From positions 58,321 through 122,320 of the forward strand of contig NZ_QNRV01000005.1 of NCBI RefSeq assembly GCF_003315195.1: a stretch of DNA of 64,000 nt. Reading direction: 5' to 3'. Made by a program: the position numbers and the translations under genes. This stretch comes from Sutterella wadsworthensis (GTDB taxonomy: Bacteria; Pseudomonadota; Gammaproteobacteria; Burkholderiales; Burkholderiaceae_F). Below, piece by piece: positions 26,118-35,499 of the stretch (position 1 is its first letter; every line of letters begins with the position of its first letter). The notes beneath the pieces are model-generated. The model did not search any database, was not told where the DNA came from, and was given only the letters and a program-made list of their open reading frames with translations.

Positions 26118-27080
26118 ATGGTCCCGATGGTGCCGGAAAGCATGATGGTCTTTGCAGGCAATGCCAATCCCAAGCTTGCCCAAGCCGTTACCGAATACCT
26201 CCACATTCCCCTTGGCCGCGCGGCAGTTTCCCGCTTCAGCGACGGTGAAGTTAGCGTTCAGCTACTCGATACGGTTCGTGGCAAGGATGTTTTCGTTCTG
26301 CAGAGCACCTGTGCTCCGACGAATGACAACCTGATGGAACTTCTCATCATGGTTGATGCGCTCAAGCGCGCTTCGGCTCGCCGTATCACTGCCGCCATTC
26401 CGTACTACGGATATGCGCGTCAGGATCGTCGTCCTCGCTCAGCCCGCGTGGCCATTTCGGCCAAGTTGGTTGCCAACATGCTCCAATCCGCCGGTGTTGA
26501 CCACGTCCTCACAATGGACCTCCACGCCGACCAGATTCAGGGCTTCTTCGACATCCCCGTCGATAACATCTATGCCACGCCGGTGCTTCTCTCGGATCTC
26601 GCCTCTCGTCACTTTGAGAATCCGATCGTAGTTTCGCCTGATGTGGGCGGCGTTGTCCGCGCTCGCGCCATGGCCAAAGCCATTGAGTCCGATCTTGCTA
26701 TCATCGACAAGCGTCGTCCGCGCGCCAATGTTGCAGAAATCATGAACATCATCGGTGATGTTGCCGGCCGCACCTGCATCATCACGGACGATATTGTTGA
26801 CACGGCCGGCACGCTCTGCAATGCTGCAGGCGCGCTCAAAGAACGCGGCGCTCGTGCCGTCGTGGCCTACATCACGCACCCGGTGCTCTCGGGCGCAGCG
26901 ATCGAACGCATTTCTAACTCTGCTTTGGATGAGCTCGTTGTGACGGATACGATTCCGCTCAGCCCGGCCGCCCAAGCTTGCCCGAAGATTCGCCAGGTTT
27001 CCTGTGCGGCCATCATCGGTGAAACCCTTTCGCGCATCGCGCGCGAAGCTTCCGTGAGTTCACTCTTCTCGGAATGCTGA
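26118..27080 (+). CDS. prs: Ribose-phosphate pyrophosphokinase
   Basis: The 320-residue enzyme makes PRPP from ribose 5-phosphate and ATP. It has [12 protein letters not shown] at the start, [25 protein letters not shown], and the PRPP loop [12 protein letters not shown]. It is full length. It follows tRNA-Gln by 112 bp and precedes rplY, the usual order in Betaproteobacteria. The ATG at 26118 follows AAGAGAG; an internal ATG at 26145 would remove nine residues. Confidence 0.96.
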   Translation: MVPMVPESMMVFAGNANPKLAQAVTEYLHIPLGRAAVSRFSDGEVSVQLLDTVRGKDVFVLQSTCAPTNDNLMELLIMVDALKRASARRITAAIPYYGYARQDRRPRSARVAISAKLVANMLQSAGVDHVLTMDLHADQIQGFFDIPVDNIYATPVLLSDLASRHFENPIVVSPDVGGVVRARAMAKAIESDLAIIDKRRPRANVAEIMNIIGDVAGRTCIITDDIVDTAGTLCNAAGALKERGARAVVAYITHPVLSGAAIERISNSALDELVVTDTIPLSPAAQACPKIRQVSCAAIIGETLSRIAREASVSSLFSEC

Positions 27081-27089
27081 TCCCGTCAG

Positions 27090-27132
27090 CTCCACAGTTG
27101 GTCGCGATTGTGGAGTTGCCGTTTCTATTTTT
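27090..27132 (+). terminator. Terminator or attenuator between prs and rplY
   Basis: CTCCACA (27090-27096) pairs with TGTGGAG (27109-27115), followed by a pyrimidine-rich TTTCTATTTTT stretch 30 bp before rplY. Confidence 0.55.
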
Positions 27133-27162
27133 AAAAAAAAACACTCTATTAGGAGTCATCCC

Positions 27163-27807
27163 ATGAAAGTCATCGCCACCACGCGCACAACGCAAGGTAC
27201 GGGTGCGAGCCGCCGTCTGCGCCGCGCGGACAAGCTCCCGGGCATCATTTACGGCGGCAAGAACCCCGCCACCCCGATCGAGCTTGAACACAACCCGATC
27301 TTCTTTGCGCTGCGCAAGGAAAAGTTCCACGCTTCCATTCTGACGATGGAACTCGACGGCAAGGAAGAACTCGTTGTTCTGCGTGACTTCCAGATGCACC
27401 CGTATAAGCAGCAGGTCATGCACATCGACTTCCAGCGCATTGCGCCGGATGAAGTTGTGACGATGCGTGTGCCGCTGCACTTCTCGGGCGAAGAACTCAG
27501 CCCGGCCGTTAAGATCGACAAGTGCATCATCTCGCGTGCTGCCGCCTACGTCGAAGTGGCCTGCTTGCCGCGTGATCTGCCTGAATTCATCGCCGTTGAC
27601 CTCTCCAAGATGGAAACCGGCACGACCCTGCACGCCAACGACCTCGTTGTTCCGGAAGGCGTCAAGATGGTTACGGACTCGGTCATCGCTTCCGTTATTC
27701 AGCCGGTCGAAGAAGAAATCATTGCTCCTGCGGCCGCTGAAGGCGATGCTGCCGCCGCTGCTCCGGCCGATGGTGCCGCTGCTCCGGCTGCCGCCCCGGC
27801 CAAGTAA
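27163..27807 (+). CDS. rplY: 50S ribosomal protein L25/general stress protein Ctc
   Basis: The 214-residue long form has an L25 domain that binds 5S rRNA (EQ-type N-terminal half, GIIYGGKNPATPIEL) and a TL5/CTC C-terminal domain. It ends in an Ala- and Pro-rich tail of about 30 residues. TTAGGAG provides a good ribosome-binding site. A terminator follows. Confidence 0.93.
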   Translation: MKVIATTRTTQGTGASRRLRRADKLPGIIYGGKNPATPIELEHNPIFFALRKEKFHASILTMELDGKEELVVLRDFQMHPYKQQVMHIDFQRIAPDEVVTMRVPLHFSGEELSPAVKIDKCIISRAAAYVEVACLPRDLPEFIAVDLSKMETGTTLHANDLVVPEGVKMVTDSVIASVIQPVEEEIIAPAAAEGDAAAAAPADGAAAPAAAPAK

Positions 27808-27865
27808 TCCGTCAGGATACTTTCGCCCGCTGCTGGAGCTTTCAGGGCTCCAGCAGATACGGCGC

Positions 27866-27906
27866 AAGCCCGCGAGGCTTCTAACCCAAGCCGATGCGGG
27901 CTTTTT
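27866..27906 (+). terminator. Terminator after rplY
   Basis: AAGCCCGC (27866-27873) pairs with GCGGGCTT (27896-27903), followed by TTTTT. Confidence 0.8.
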
Positions 27907-27995
27907 GCTTATCTTCAGAAGACTTTTGACTTCCAAAGCCTTCATCGTGGCATTTCCTTGCGAATGCCCGATCTTGTGTGGTCATTGCCACCTCT

Positions 27996-28017
27996 TGCAG
28001 AGCGAATGCACTCTGCA
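27996..28017. repeat. Inverted repeat upstream of deaD
   Basis: TGCAGAG (27996-28002) and CTCTGCA (28011-28017) are perfect complements across 8 nt, about 115 bp before the deaD ATG. It could be an operator or an RNA hairpin; no T-run follows. Confidence 0.5.
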
Positions 28018-28132
28018 GCATGCCTGATTTCGATAGCAGGTTTTTACTCAACATTTGCTGAACGCCTCATCTGCCTTCGTTTCTGAGTTCTGATGTGCGA
28101 GGCCGCCAGCGACCATTGGACATTACTCAAAC

Positions 28133-29947
28133 ATGGCTGATTTCGCCGAACTGGGCCTTTCGCCCCAACTCGTCTCTTCCCTTACTGCCCTTGGCTTTGA
28201 AGAACCTACCCCTATTCAAGAGGCTGCCATTCCAGCCATTCTTGCGGGCTCAGACGTTCTCGGCCAGGCCGCCACTGGCACGGGTAAAACTGCCGCCTTC
28301 GCACTTCCTCTTATTGAACGCTGGGCACTTGGCAAAGAGCCTTCCGACCCGGTGATTCTCGTTCTCACTCCGACGCGTGAACTATGCCTGCAGGTGAGTG
28401 AATCTTTTCACAGCTACGGCCGAGATGCCGGCATCATCGTGACGCCGATCTACGGCGGACAGGAATATGGCCGACAGATCCGCTCGCTTAAGCGCGGCAC
28501 GCATGTCGTTGTTGCCACGCCAGGTCGAGCCCTTGATCACATTAATCGCGGCACGCTCAAGCTTGATGCCGTAAAGGCCGTAGTTCTCGACGAAGCTGAC
28601 GAGATGCTTGACCTCGGCTTTGCCGACGAACTGGATGCCATCTTCGAGGCACTCCCCGAGGGCGTACAGACAGCACTCTTCTCCGCTACGCTTCCGCCGA
28701 GAATTGCGAAAATCGCCGACGAACATCTGAAGAACCCCGTGCGAATCGCTATTGCCAAGGAAGAAACACCCGAAGGCGAAGCCCCCCGTGTTCCTCAGAT
28801 CGCTTATATCGTGGGACGCAATTACCGCACGGCAGCGCTTGGACGCATTCTTGATCTTGAGGATCCCGAACTTGCCATCATCTTCGCCCGCACCCGCAAC
28901 GAAGTCGATGAGCTGACTGAAGCACTTCGCGTCCGCGGCTACAGCGTCGAGGCATTGCACGGCGGCCTTGATCAGCCCACTCGTGACCGCGTTATGCGTA
29001 ATGCCAGATCCGGCAAGATTGATGCGATTGTCGCCACCGACGTTGCCGCTCGCGGCATCGATTTGGAAAACCTGACGCACGTCATCAATTTCGGTATCCC
29101 GGCGTCCTATGAAACCTACGTGCATCGCATCGGCCGAACGGGCCGTGCAGGCCGCACTGGTACAGCCATCACCATTCTTGAACCGCGCGAACACCGCCAC
29201 ATTCGAGCCCTCGAGCGCGCTACACGCTCAAAAATTGAAATCCGTACGGTCCCGTCAGCTACCGATGTTCAAGCCAAGCGCCTTGAAGTTACCCGCGGTG
29301 CAATCGCAGAGATCCTCGCTCAAGGAGGACTTGAACGCTACAACGTAATCGTTGAGGCACTCTGCGAAGAACACGACCCGATTGAAGTGGCCGCTGCCGC
29401 CGTTCGCCTCGCACTGGAAAGCGAAGGTACAAATGACGACGACATGGAGATCCCCGCTTTCGGTGATCGGTGCGATCGACGCGAACGCAGCGAACGTCCG
29501 GAACGTCCGGAACGTCCGCGCCGCGAACGCGGAGAGCCCGAAGAGGGCATGACGCGTCTCTTTATCGGAGCCGGCCGCATGAGCGGCGTGCGCCCGGGCG
29601 ATATCGTCGGTGCCATTGCCAATGAGGCCAATGTAAGCTCGCGGCAAATCGGAGCAATTGATATTTCCGACCGCTTTACGCTCGCAGAAGTCGACAGCGC
29701 AGTCGCGCAGCAAGTCATCGACGCCCTTCAGGGGGTTCGCTTCAAAGGACGCCCCATCACGGTGAAGCTCGACCAAGGTGCGCCGCGAGAAGAACGCGGT
29801 GATCGAGGCCGTTCCGATCGTTTTGAGCGCGAAGGACGAAACGATCGCTATGATCGTCCCGAACGTAAGCGCTTTGATCGTGACGACCGTTCTGAGCGTT
29901 ATTCACGCTTTGACGATGACAACCGCCGTCGCGGACCGCGCCGCTGA
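28133..29947 (+). CDS. deaD: DEAD-box RNA helicase, DeaD/CsdA type
   Basis: The 604-residue protein has all helicase motifs: Q-motif at the N terminus, AATGTGKT, PTRELCLQ, DEADEML, SATLP, ATDVAARGID and HRIGRTGRAGR. An RNA-binding DbpA-like domain follows (TRLFIGAGRMSGVRPGDIVG). The tail is rich in Arg, Asp, Tyr and Phe (RSERYSRF-like repeats). Short Pro-Glu-Arg repeats occur before the DbpA domain. It would remodel structured RNA during ribosome assembly or cold growth. It has no clear ribosome-binding site. Confidence 0.92.
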   Translation: MADFAELGLSPQLVSSLTALGFEEPTPIQEAAIPAILAGSDVLGQAATGTGKTAAFALPLIERWALGKEPSDPVILVLTPTRELCLQVSESFHSYGRDAGIIVTPIYGGQEYGRQIRSLKRGTHVVVATPGRALDHINRGTLKLDAVKAVVLDEADEMLDLGFADELDAIFEALPEGVQTALFSATLPPRIAKIADEHLKNPVRIAIAKEETPEGEAPRVPQIAYIVGRNYRTAALGRILDLEDPELAIIFARTRNEVDELTEALRVRGYSVEALHGGLDQPTRDRVMRNARSGKIDAIVATDVAARGIDLENLTHVINFGIPASYETYVHRIGRTGRAGRTGTAITILEPREHRHIRALERATRSKIEIRTVPSATDVQAKRLEVTRGAIAEILAQGGLERYNVIVEALCEEHDPIEVAAAAVRLALESEGTNDDDMEIPAFGDRCDRRERSERPERPERPRRERGEPEEGMTRLFIGAGRMSGVRPGDIVGAIANEANVSSRQIGAIDISDRFTLAEVDSAVAQQVIDALQGVRFKGRPITVKLDQGAPREERGDRGRSDRFEREGRNDRYDRPERKRFDRDDRSERYSRFDDDNRRRGPRR

Positions 29948-29966
29948 TATTTCTTAAAGTAAGCAA

Positions 29967-30620
29967 ATGGCTCAACAGAATCTGCCCATCCGTCTTATCG
30001 TCGGGCTCGGCAACCCGGGTCCGGACTATGTTCGTACCCGGCACAATGCGGGCTTTCGTTTTGTTGACATGCTCGCCGGCAAACTCGGTGCGCATTTCCA
30101 CGAAGAACGGAAGTTTCAGGGAGAGACAGCACGCTGCCGCATTGCCGGCCATGAAGTCTGGCTCCTCAAGCCTCTCACCTTCATGAACGCCTCAGGTGAA
30201 GCCGTCTCGGCCATGGCCAACTACTTCAAGATCACACCCGCTGAAGTCCTTGTCGCCCACGACGAAATGGACCTGCTTCCCGGCTGCATGCGCATCAAAA
30301 AGGGCGGCGGCAATGCTGGTCACAACGGCTTGAAGTCCATTACTCAGCAGCTTGGCACGCCTGACTTCTGGCGCCTGCGTCTCGGTATCGGTCATCCTCG
30401 AACGCTCGGCCTGGCTCAGCAAGTCTTCGACTTTGTCCTTTCTGCGCCTTCATCCGAGCACGAAGAAGCCATTCGTACCTGCGCCTTAGCTGCCCTCGAG
30501 ACGGCACCGCTCTGGGCTGAAGGGGAGATGGAAAAAGCTCACCGCGCCATTGCGGCTTTTGGAACGCCCAAGAAACCTGCGCCTCCACAGAAGCCTGGAC
30601 GCCAAACCATTGAGGCCTGA
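29967..30620 (+). CDS. pth: Peptidyl-tRNA hydrolase
   Basis: The 217-residue enzyme recycles peptidyl-t[13 protein letters not shown] carries the catalytic His, FMNASGEAV and [10 protein letters not shown] the substrate and catalytic Asp regions, and [13 protein letters not shown] the tRNA contact. The last 20 residues are a Pro/Lys-rich extension. It follows deaD by 19 bp and is 4 bp from the next gene. Confidence 0.95.
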   Translation: MAQQNLPIRLIVGLGNPGPDYVRTRHNAGFRFVDMLAGKLGAHFHEERKFQGETARCRIAGHEVWLLKPLTFMNASGEAVSAMANYFKITPAEVLVAHDEMDLLPGCMRIKKGGGNAGHNGLKSITQQLGTPDFWRLRLGIGHPRTLGLAQQVFDFVLSAPSSEHEEAIRTCALAALETAPLWAEGEMEKAHRAIAAFGTPKKPAPPQKPGRQTIEA

Positions 30621-30624
30621 CGCG

Positions 30625-31146
30625 ATGGTTGCGCCCGCCGTACTCATCAGCCGCTGTCTCCTCGGGGAGCGCTGCCGTTACGACGGGCGCCTGAAGCCTT
30701 CTATTCTTGAGCACCTCGCTCAATACCAAGTCACCGTTCAACATATTCGCTGGGTGCCCATTTGTCCTGAGGTCGACGGCGGTCTTCCTGTTCCGCGCCA
30801 ACCTTGTGAGATTTGCCCGGGCAGTACTGCCAGCGATGTTCTATCGGGCCGCTCAAAGATTTGTTCTTGCCGCGGAGACGACGCTTCTGATCCATATGTG
30901 CGCGGAGCGAAGCTTGCGGTGATTGCCGCTCAAACGCAGGGCGCACAATTTGCGCTTTTGAAAGCAAGAAGCCCATCCTGTAGTCCTCACTGTATTTATG
31001 ACGGCACCTTCTCCGGTCGACTCGTTCCCGGACGCGGTATCGCTGCGCAGGCGCTTGCCGATGTTGGTATTGAACTTTTCAGCGAAGAAACCATTGAAGC
31101 GCTCATTGACCGCATCCGATCCTTAGATGCAGCAGCATCCGTCTGA
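30625..31146 (+). CDS. DUF523 protein, TudS-like thiouracil desulfidase family
   Basis: The 173-residue protein carries the DUF523 motifs: SRCLLGERCRYDG at the N terminus, PICPEVDGGL, and LKARSPSC with a conserved Ser/Cys. In the characterised member TudS, three cysteines hold a 4Fe-4S cluster that removes sulfur from thiouracil, with the CPE(V)DGG acidic residues catalytic. Family membership is clear; the substrate here is inferred. It starts 4 bp after pth with a GAGG ribosome-binding site, so the ATG at 30625 is preferred to the frame start at 30550. Confidence 0.82.
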   Translation: MVAPAVLISRCLLGERCRYDGRLKPSILEHLAQYQVTVQHIRWVPICPEVDGGLPVPRQPCEICPGSTASDVLSGRSKICSCRGDDASDPYVRGAKLAVIAAQTQGAQFALLKARSPSCSPHCIYDGTFSGRLVPGRGIAAQALADVGIELFSEETIEALIDRIRSLDAAASV

Positions 31147-31180
31147 ACACAAGCAATTGTCCAATATCACTTCTCTGTGC

Positions 31181-31207
31181 TTGTCATTCGATAAGCCTTG
31201 CTAAAAT
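31181..31207 (+). promoter_or_regulatory. Candidate ychF promoter
   Basis: TTGTCA (31181-31186) and extended -10 TGCTAAAAT (ending 31207) are separated by 15 bp, short of the ideal 17. It lies about 110 bp before ychF, after the tudS-like stop. Confidence 0.45.
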
Positions 31208-31319
31208 AGCGGGTTCCTATTGCGCACCGACCGCCGCTTGCGGCCGGTTTTCTGCCGCGCTCCCGCGCATTGCGGTTTTTTGAGCGCATCTTCCACCCCA
31301 TTCCATCAAGAGATTCATC

Positions 31320-32414
31320 ATGGGCTTGAAATGCGGCATCGTCGGCCTTCCCAATGTCGGCAAATCCACGATCTTCAACGCGCTCACAAAAGCGGGTATC
31401 GCCGCTGAGAACTATCCTTTCTGCACCATTGAACCCAATGTAGGCATTGTTGAAGTGCCTGATCCCCGCCTGCAGAAGCTCTCGGAGATTGTTAAGCCCG
31501 AACGCATCGTGCCCGCTGCTGTCGAATTTGTCGATATCGCCGGTCTCGTTGCAGGAGCGAGCAAGGGTGAAGGTCTTGGCAATCAGTTCCTTGCCAACAT
31601 TCGCGAGTGTGATGCCATCGCACATATCGTTCGGTGTTTCAACGACGACAATGTCGTGCATGTTGCCGGAGAAGTGAATCCGCTCAACGACATCGCTGTG
31701 ATCAATACCGAACTTGCGCTTGCCGATCTGGCAACCGTGGAAAAAGCTTTGAACCGCTATGCCAAGCAGGCCCGCTCCGGCGGTGACAAGGAGGCAATGA
31801 AGCTGGTTCTTGTGCTCGAAAAGCTTCAGCCTGTTCTCAATGAAGGCATGCCCGCGCGTTCGGTGAAGCTTAACGAAGACGAACAAAAAGTCATCCGCCA
31901 GCTATTTCTTCTGACCATGAAGCCCACCATGTATGTGGCCAACGTTGAAGATCATGGTTTCACAAACAACCCGCTTCTTGACGCCGTTCGTGAGTTTGCG
32001 GCGAAGGAACATGCTCCGGTCGTTGCTGTTTGTGCCAAGACAGAGGCGGACATTGCCGACCTCGACGACGCCGACAAGGAAATGTTCCTTGAAGACATGG
32101 GCATGTCTGAACCTGGTCTCAACCGTGTCATCCGCGCCGCCTATGATCTGCTTGGGCTGCAGACCTACTTCACTGCCGGCGTCAAAGAAGTACGTGCTTG
32201 GACCATTCACAAAGGCGACACCGCTCCGCAGGCTGCAGGTGTAATCCATACTGATTTTGAGCGCGGCTTTATCCGTGCCCAAACGATCGCCTATGATGAC
32301 TTTATCGCGCACCGCGGAGAAAAAGGTGCTCAGGAAGCTGGCAAGATGCGAGCCGAAGGCAAGGACTACATCGTTCAGGATGGCGACGTAATGAACTTCC
32401 TCTTTAACGTCTAA
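31320..32414 (+). CDS. ychF: Redox-responsive ATPase/GTPase YchF (OLA1 family)
   Basis: At 364 residues this is full-length YchF. The P-loop is [14 protein letters not shown], the switch region is [18 protein letters not shown], and the ATP-preferring NxxE-type motif is expected in place of NKxD. The C-terminal TGS domain ends with [10 protein letters not shown]. Family members bind ribosomes and negatively affect oxidative-stress defence. It stands alone with its own terminator, upstream of the XRE gene and ahpC. Confidence 0.95.
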   Translation: MGLKCGIVGLPNVGKSTIFNALTKAGIAAENYPFCTIEPNVGIVEVPDPRLQKLSEIVKPERIVPAAVEFVDIAGLVAGASKGEGLGNQFLANIRECDAIAHIVRCFNDDNVVHVAGEVNPLNDIAVINTELALADLATVEKALNRYAKQARSGGDKEAMKLVLVLEKLQPVLNEGMPARSVKLNEDEQKVIRQLFLLTMKPTMYVANVEDHGFTNNPLLDAVREFAAKEHAPVVAVCAKTEADIADLDDADKEMFLEDMGMSEPGLNRVIRAAYDLLGLQTYFTAGVKEVRAWTIHKGDTAPQAAGVIHTDFERGFIRAQTIAYDDFIAHRGEKGAQEAGKMRAEGKDYIVQDGDVMNFLFNV

Positions 32415-32440
32415 CGCGCTATTTCAACGCCGCTCGGCAC

Positions 32441-32486
32441 AGGCCGCCGGACCGCTCTGCTTCTTGGGCGTCGGCGGCCTTTTTTC
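32441..32486 (+). terminator. Terminator after ychF
   Basis: AGGCCGCCG (32441-32449) pairs with CGGCGGCCT (32472-32480), followed by a T-run. Confidence 0.85.
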
Positions 32487-32540
32487 GTCTTTCCGACGAC
32501 CTTATACTGCACATCGTTCCCAACCACTTCATTGCTACGC

Positions 32541-32909
32541 ATGGCTACGACCTCCACCAAACGGCGCAAGGATGCCGGCGAGCGGCTCAAAGGCGAGCGA
32601 GAACGTCTCGGCTATGCTCCTCGCCAGATTGCTCAGCTCCTCGGCGTACCGCTCGAAGCTTACGACGCCTTTGAATCCGGCACTGCCGATCCAGGCATAT
32701 GGCGCATGCCGCGTCTTGCAGCCTGCGGTTTCGATGTGCTCTTTATCATCACCGGAGAAAGACACCTTGTGATCGAAGAGGAAAACGAACTCCTTACACG
32801 GTTTCGTGAGCTCTCACAACGCGGCCGCGCATCTGTCTTCACGACGCTTGATGCACTTGAACGGCTTGCACCCAATATCCGCAAACAGTTTGATCGCTTT
32901 AAAAATTAA
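32541..32909 (+). CDS. Small XRE-type helix-turn-helix regulator
   Basis: The 122-residue protein has an N-terminal helix-turn-helix similar to the Cro/XRE family (RLKGERERLGYAPRQIAQLL, LGVPLEAYDAFESG). The C-terminal half (ITGERHLVIEEENELLTRF) is a helical dimerisation-like segment seen in such regulators of phage and chromosomal origin. The ATG at 32541 (MATTSTK) is likely; an ATG at 32532 is the alternative. It ends 47 bp before the -35 of the ahpC promoter. It may regulate ahpC, but no operator can be shown. Confidence 0.7.
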   Translation: MATTSTKRRKDAGERLKGERERLGYAPRQIAQLLGVPLEAYDAFESGTADPGIWRMPRLAACGFDVLFIITGERHLVIEEENELLTRFRELSQRGRASVFTTLDALERLAPNIRKQFDRFKN

Positions 32910-32955
32910 CGAAGCTGCGAATCATTCTCTTGTTAATAGTTTTTACTTTTTAGAT

Positions 32956-32984
32956 TTGACAGCTCGATAAATAATCGCTAAAGT
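32956..32984 (+). promoter_or_regulatory. Sigma-70 promoter for ahpC
   Basis: TTGACA (32956-32961) and TAAAGT (32979-32984) are 17 bp apart. It lies 76 bp before the ahpC ATG. The -10 is inside a small palindrome, CGCTA-AAG-TAGCG, which could bind a regulator. Confidence 0.8.
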
Positions 32985-33060
32985 AGCGCCATTGAATATA
33001 TTTCATTCGGACGACACGCCATGCCGCCGTCCAAACCAGTCAACTGACAAGGAGAATCCA

Positions 33061-33624
33061 ATGTCTCTGCTTACTACTGAAATCCTGCCGTTCGAAACCG
33101 AGGCCTACCACGAAGGCGCCTTCAAGAAGGTTACGGATGCGGATCTGAAGGGCCATTGGTCCGTCGTCTTCTTCTACCCGGCCGACTTCACCTTCGTGTG
33201 CCCGACTGAGCTCGAAGACCTCGCCGACCACTATGCTGAATTCAAGAAACTGGGCGTTGAGATCTACGCCGTTTCGACGGACACTCACTTTACGCACAAG
33301 GCTTGGCATGAATCTTCCGCCGCCGTTGGCAAGGTGCAATTCCCGATGCTTGGCGACAAGACTGGCCAGATCTCCCGCAACTTCGACGTTTTGATTGAGA
33401 AGGAAGGCCTTGCGGAACGTGGTACGTTTGTGATCAACCCCGCCGGCAAGATCGTCGTCATGGAACACCACGACGGCGGCATCGGCCGCGACGCCTCTGA
33501 GCTTCTCCGCAAGGTTGAAGCGGCTCAGTACGTTGACGCTCATCCTGATCAGGTCTGCCCTGCCAAGTGGCGTCCGGGCAAGGAAACGCTGGTTCCGTCC
33601 TTCGATCTCGTGGGCAAGATCTAA
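33061..33624 (+). CDS. ahpC: Alkyl hydroperoxide reductase peroxiredoxin subunit
   Basis: The 187-residue 2-Cys peroxiredoxin has its peroxidatic Cys in FTFVCPTELED and resolving Cys in QVCPAKW. It reduces hydrogen peroxide and organic peroxides with AhpF as electron donor. AAGGAG lies well placed before the ATG at 33061; the frame upstream from 32992 is not part of the family. The promoter is near consensus, so strong expression is likely. ahpF follows, separated by a terminator. Confidence 0.97.
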   Translation: MSLLTTEILPFETEAYHEGAFKKVTDADLKGHWSVVFFYPADFTFVCPTELEDLADHYAEFKKLGVEIYAVSTDTHFTHKAWHESSAAVGKVQFPMLGDKTGQISRNFDVLIEKEGLAERGTFVINPAGKIVVMEHHDGGIGRDASELLRKVEAAQYVDAHPDQVCPAKWRPGKETLVPSFDLVGKI

Positions 33625-33690
33625 TCTTTCCTGCGGCTCCAATCTCAGAAACAAACAACTGAGAGCATAAGGCCGCCGAAAGAACATAAG

Positions 33691-33723
33691 AAGGCCGCCT
33701 TTAAACCAGGCGGCCTTTTTTTT
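33691..33723 (+). terminator. Terminator between ahpC and ahpF
   Basis: AAGGCCGCC (33691-33699) pairs with GGCGGCCTT (33709-33717), followed by eight T residues. It would make ahpC transcripts more abundant than ahpF. Confidence 0.88.
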
Positions 33724-33812
33724 CATACGCTTCCCTTCAGAACACGCGCGGTCCTCGCTTCGCTGACCAGAGAGATGCAGCGGCCGCCATCAGCTTGTCT
33801 TGACTCTTTACT

Positions 33813-35369
33813 ATGCTTGACGCTTCCGCTCTTCAACAGGTTAAGTCCTATCTTGATCGCCTCGTTAACCCCATCACGCTGACCTTTGCGGGTGACGCTT
33901 CTGAAGCATCCGAACAAATTCGTTCACTGCTCTCGGATCTCGCTTCCGTCTCGAAGTTGATTACTGTCGCCGATGCCCCGGCGGATCTTCAGGTTCGCCG
34001 CCCGAGCTTTACTATCTCGCGCACTGGCGAAAACATGGGCATCCGTTTTGCTGCACTCCCTATGGGGCACGAATTCTCGTCCCTGATTCTTGCGCTGCTG
34101 CAAGCAAGCGGCTATCCGAGCAAGTCGGCTCCTGATCTGCTTAACCGTGTGCGCGGACTGCAGGGCGACTACGATTTCGTGGTTTACATGTCCCTGTCAT
34201 GCCATAACTGCCCGGATGTTGTGCAGGCTCTCAACCTCATGGCCGTGCTCAATCCCAACGTACGAGTAACAACGATCGACGGTGCGCTCTTTCAGGATGA
34301 AGTGAAAGAACGCCGCATCATGGCCGTGCCGACAGTTTTTCTGAACGGCAAGGAGTTCATGGCAGGCCGTCATGAGCTCGGAGAAATTGTTGCCAAGCTC
34401 GATGAGGGTTTTGTCAAGGAACAGGCTGCCAAGCTCTCTGCCAAAGCACCGTTCGACGTCCTCGTCGTAGGCGCCGGCCCAGCCGGTGCCACTGCGGCCA
34501 TTTATGCTGCCCGCAAAGGGCTGCGTACGGGACTCCTCTGCGAGCGTCCTGGCGGACAAGTCAACGAAACAAGCTCTATTGAGAACTTCACATCAATCCT
34601 GTCGACTGACGGCGTGGCGCTCGGCGGTCGTTTCATGGAGCACGTTAATCACTACGGCGTTGACGTGATGGCACTCGAACGCGCCGTCAAGGTGGAACGT
34701 CAGGACGGTTTCTGGCAAATCGAGCTTGCCTCGGGCGGACATCTTCAGACCAAGGCCATGATTGCTGCAACCGGCGCTCGTTGGCGCCAGCTCGGTGTTC
34801 CTGGAGAAAAGGAATATCAGGGCAAAGGCGTCGCATACTGCCCTCACTGCGATGGACCGCTTTTTAAGGGTAAGGATGTGGTGGTGGTTGGCGGAGGCAA
34901 CTCCGGTGTTGAAGCCGCCATCGACTTGGCTGCAATCTGCCGCTCAGTCACATTGCTGCAGCGCGGCGGTCAGCTTACTGCAGACGAAGTACTCGTTAAG
35001 AAACTCCTTGCAACGGCCAACGCCAAGGTCATCTTCAACATGACAGTAGAGTCCCTGGAAGGCAATGGTCAGCTCCTCACCGGCGTTCGCTATAAAGACA
35101 AAGCTACGGGTGAATTCAAAATCCTCCCCGCTTCTGGTTGCTTCGTCCAGATTGGCCTCGTACCCAATACTGACTGGCTCAAGGGAACGGTCGCGTTGAA
35201 CGATTGGAATGAAATCATCATCAACGACCACGGCGCCACTTCTGCCGAAGGCATTTTTGCCGGCGGCGACTGCACAACCTCACCCTACAAGCAGGTCGTT
35301 ATCGCCCTGGGCGGCGGAGCAACTGCTGCGCTCGGCGCCTTCGATTGGCTGATTCGTCAGCAAGGTTAA
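33813..35369 (+). CDS. ahpF: Alkyl hydroperoxide reductase flavoprotein subunit
   Basis: The 518-residue protein has tandem thioredoxin folds at the N terminus, with redox motif [10 protein letters not shown], then a thioredoxin-reductase-like half: FAD motif [17 protein letters not shown], redox pair [11 protein letters not shown] site [14 protein letters not shown] and C-terminal FAD motif FAGGDCT. It moves electrons from NADH to AhpC. Full length. It has its own terminator after a 35-bp tail. Confidence 0.97.
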   Translation: MLDASALQQVKSYLDRLVNPITLTFAGDASEASEQIRSLLSDLASVSKLITVADAPADLQVRRPSFTISRTGENMGIRFAALPMGHEFSSLILALLQASGYPSKSAPDLLNRVRGLQGDYDFVVYMSLSCHNCPDVVQALNLMAVLNPNVRVTTIDGALFQDEVKERRIMAVPTVFLNGKEFMAGRHELGEIVAKLDEGFVKEQAAKLSAKAPFDVLVVGAGPAGATAAIYAARKGLRTGLLCERPGGQVNETSSIENFTSILSTDGVALGGRFMEHVNHYGVDVMALERAVKVERQDGFWQIELASGGHLQTKAMIAATGARWRQLGVPGEKEYQGKGVAYCPHCDGPLFKGKDVVVVGGGNSGVEAAIDLAAICRSVTLLQRGGQLTADEVLVKKLLATANAKVIFNMTVESLEGNGQLLTGVRYKDKATGEFKILPASGCFVQIGLVPNTDWLKGTVALNDWNEIIINDHGATSAEGIFAGGDCTTSPYKQVVIALGGGATAALGAFDWLIRQQG

Positions 35370-35404
35370 TTTCATCGAGAGACTTCAACAGTCCTTCGCC
35401 GACT

Positions 35405-35450
35405 AGAAGCAGGATGCACGAGATTTGCCATCTCAGCTCCTGCTTCTTTT
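35405..35450 (+). terminator. Terminator after ahpF
   Basis: AGAAGCAGGA (35405-35414) pairs with TCCTGCTTCT (35438-35447), followed by TTT. Confidence 0.75.
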
Positions 35451-35499
35451 GTTGTGTGGCAGACTACATCGCTGATGACTCTCTATCACAGGCTGCTTC

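Larger units (their letters stand above)
27808..28132. other. Intergenic region before deaD
   Basis: This 325-bp space holds the rplY terminator and a perfect 7-bp inverted repeat (27996-28017). I see no convincing open reading frame, and no -35/-10 pair that stands out. A long 5' leader for the helicase gene is possible, as for some cold-shock helicases, but not shown. Confidence 0.5.

Noticed and set aside
27013..27945. 310-codon minus-strand frame over prs end and rplY
   Set aside because: Low-complexity, overlaps a clear ribosomal protein gene and its terminator; antisense artefact.
29480..29525. Short tandem repeats encoding Pro-Glu-Arg in deaD
   Set aside because: In-frame low-complexity linker typical of DeaD; not a separate repeat element.
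31215..31260. GC-rich imperfect hairpin with TTTT upstream of ychF
   Set aside because: Pairing is broken by a bulge and it lies between the predicted promoter and ychF; too weak to call an attenuator.
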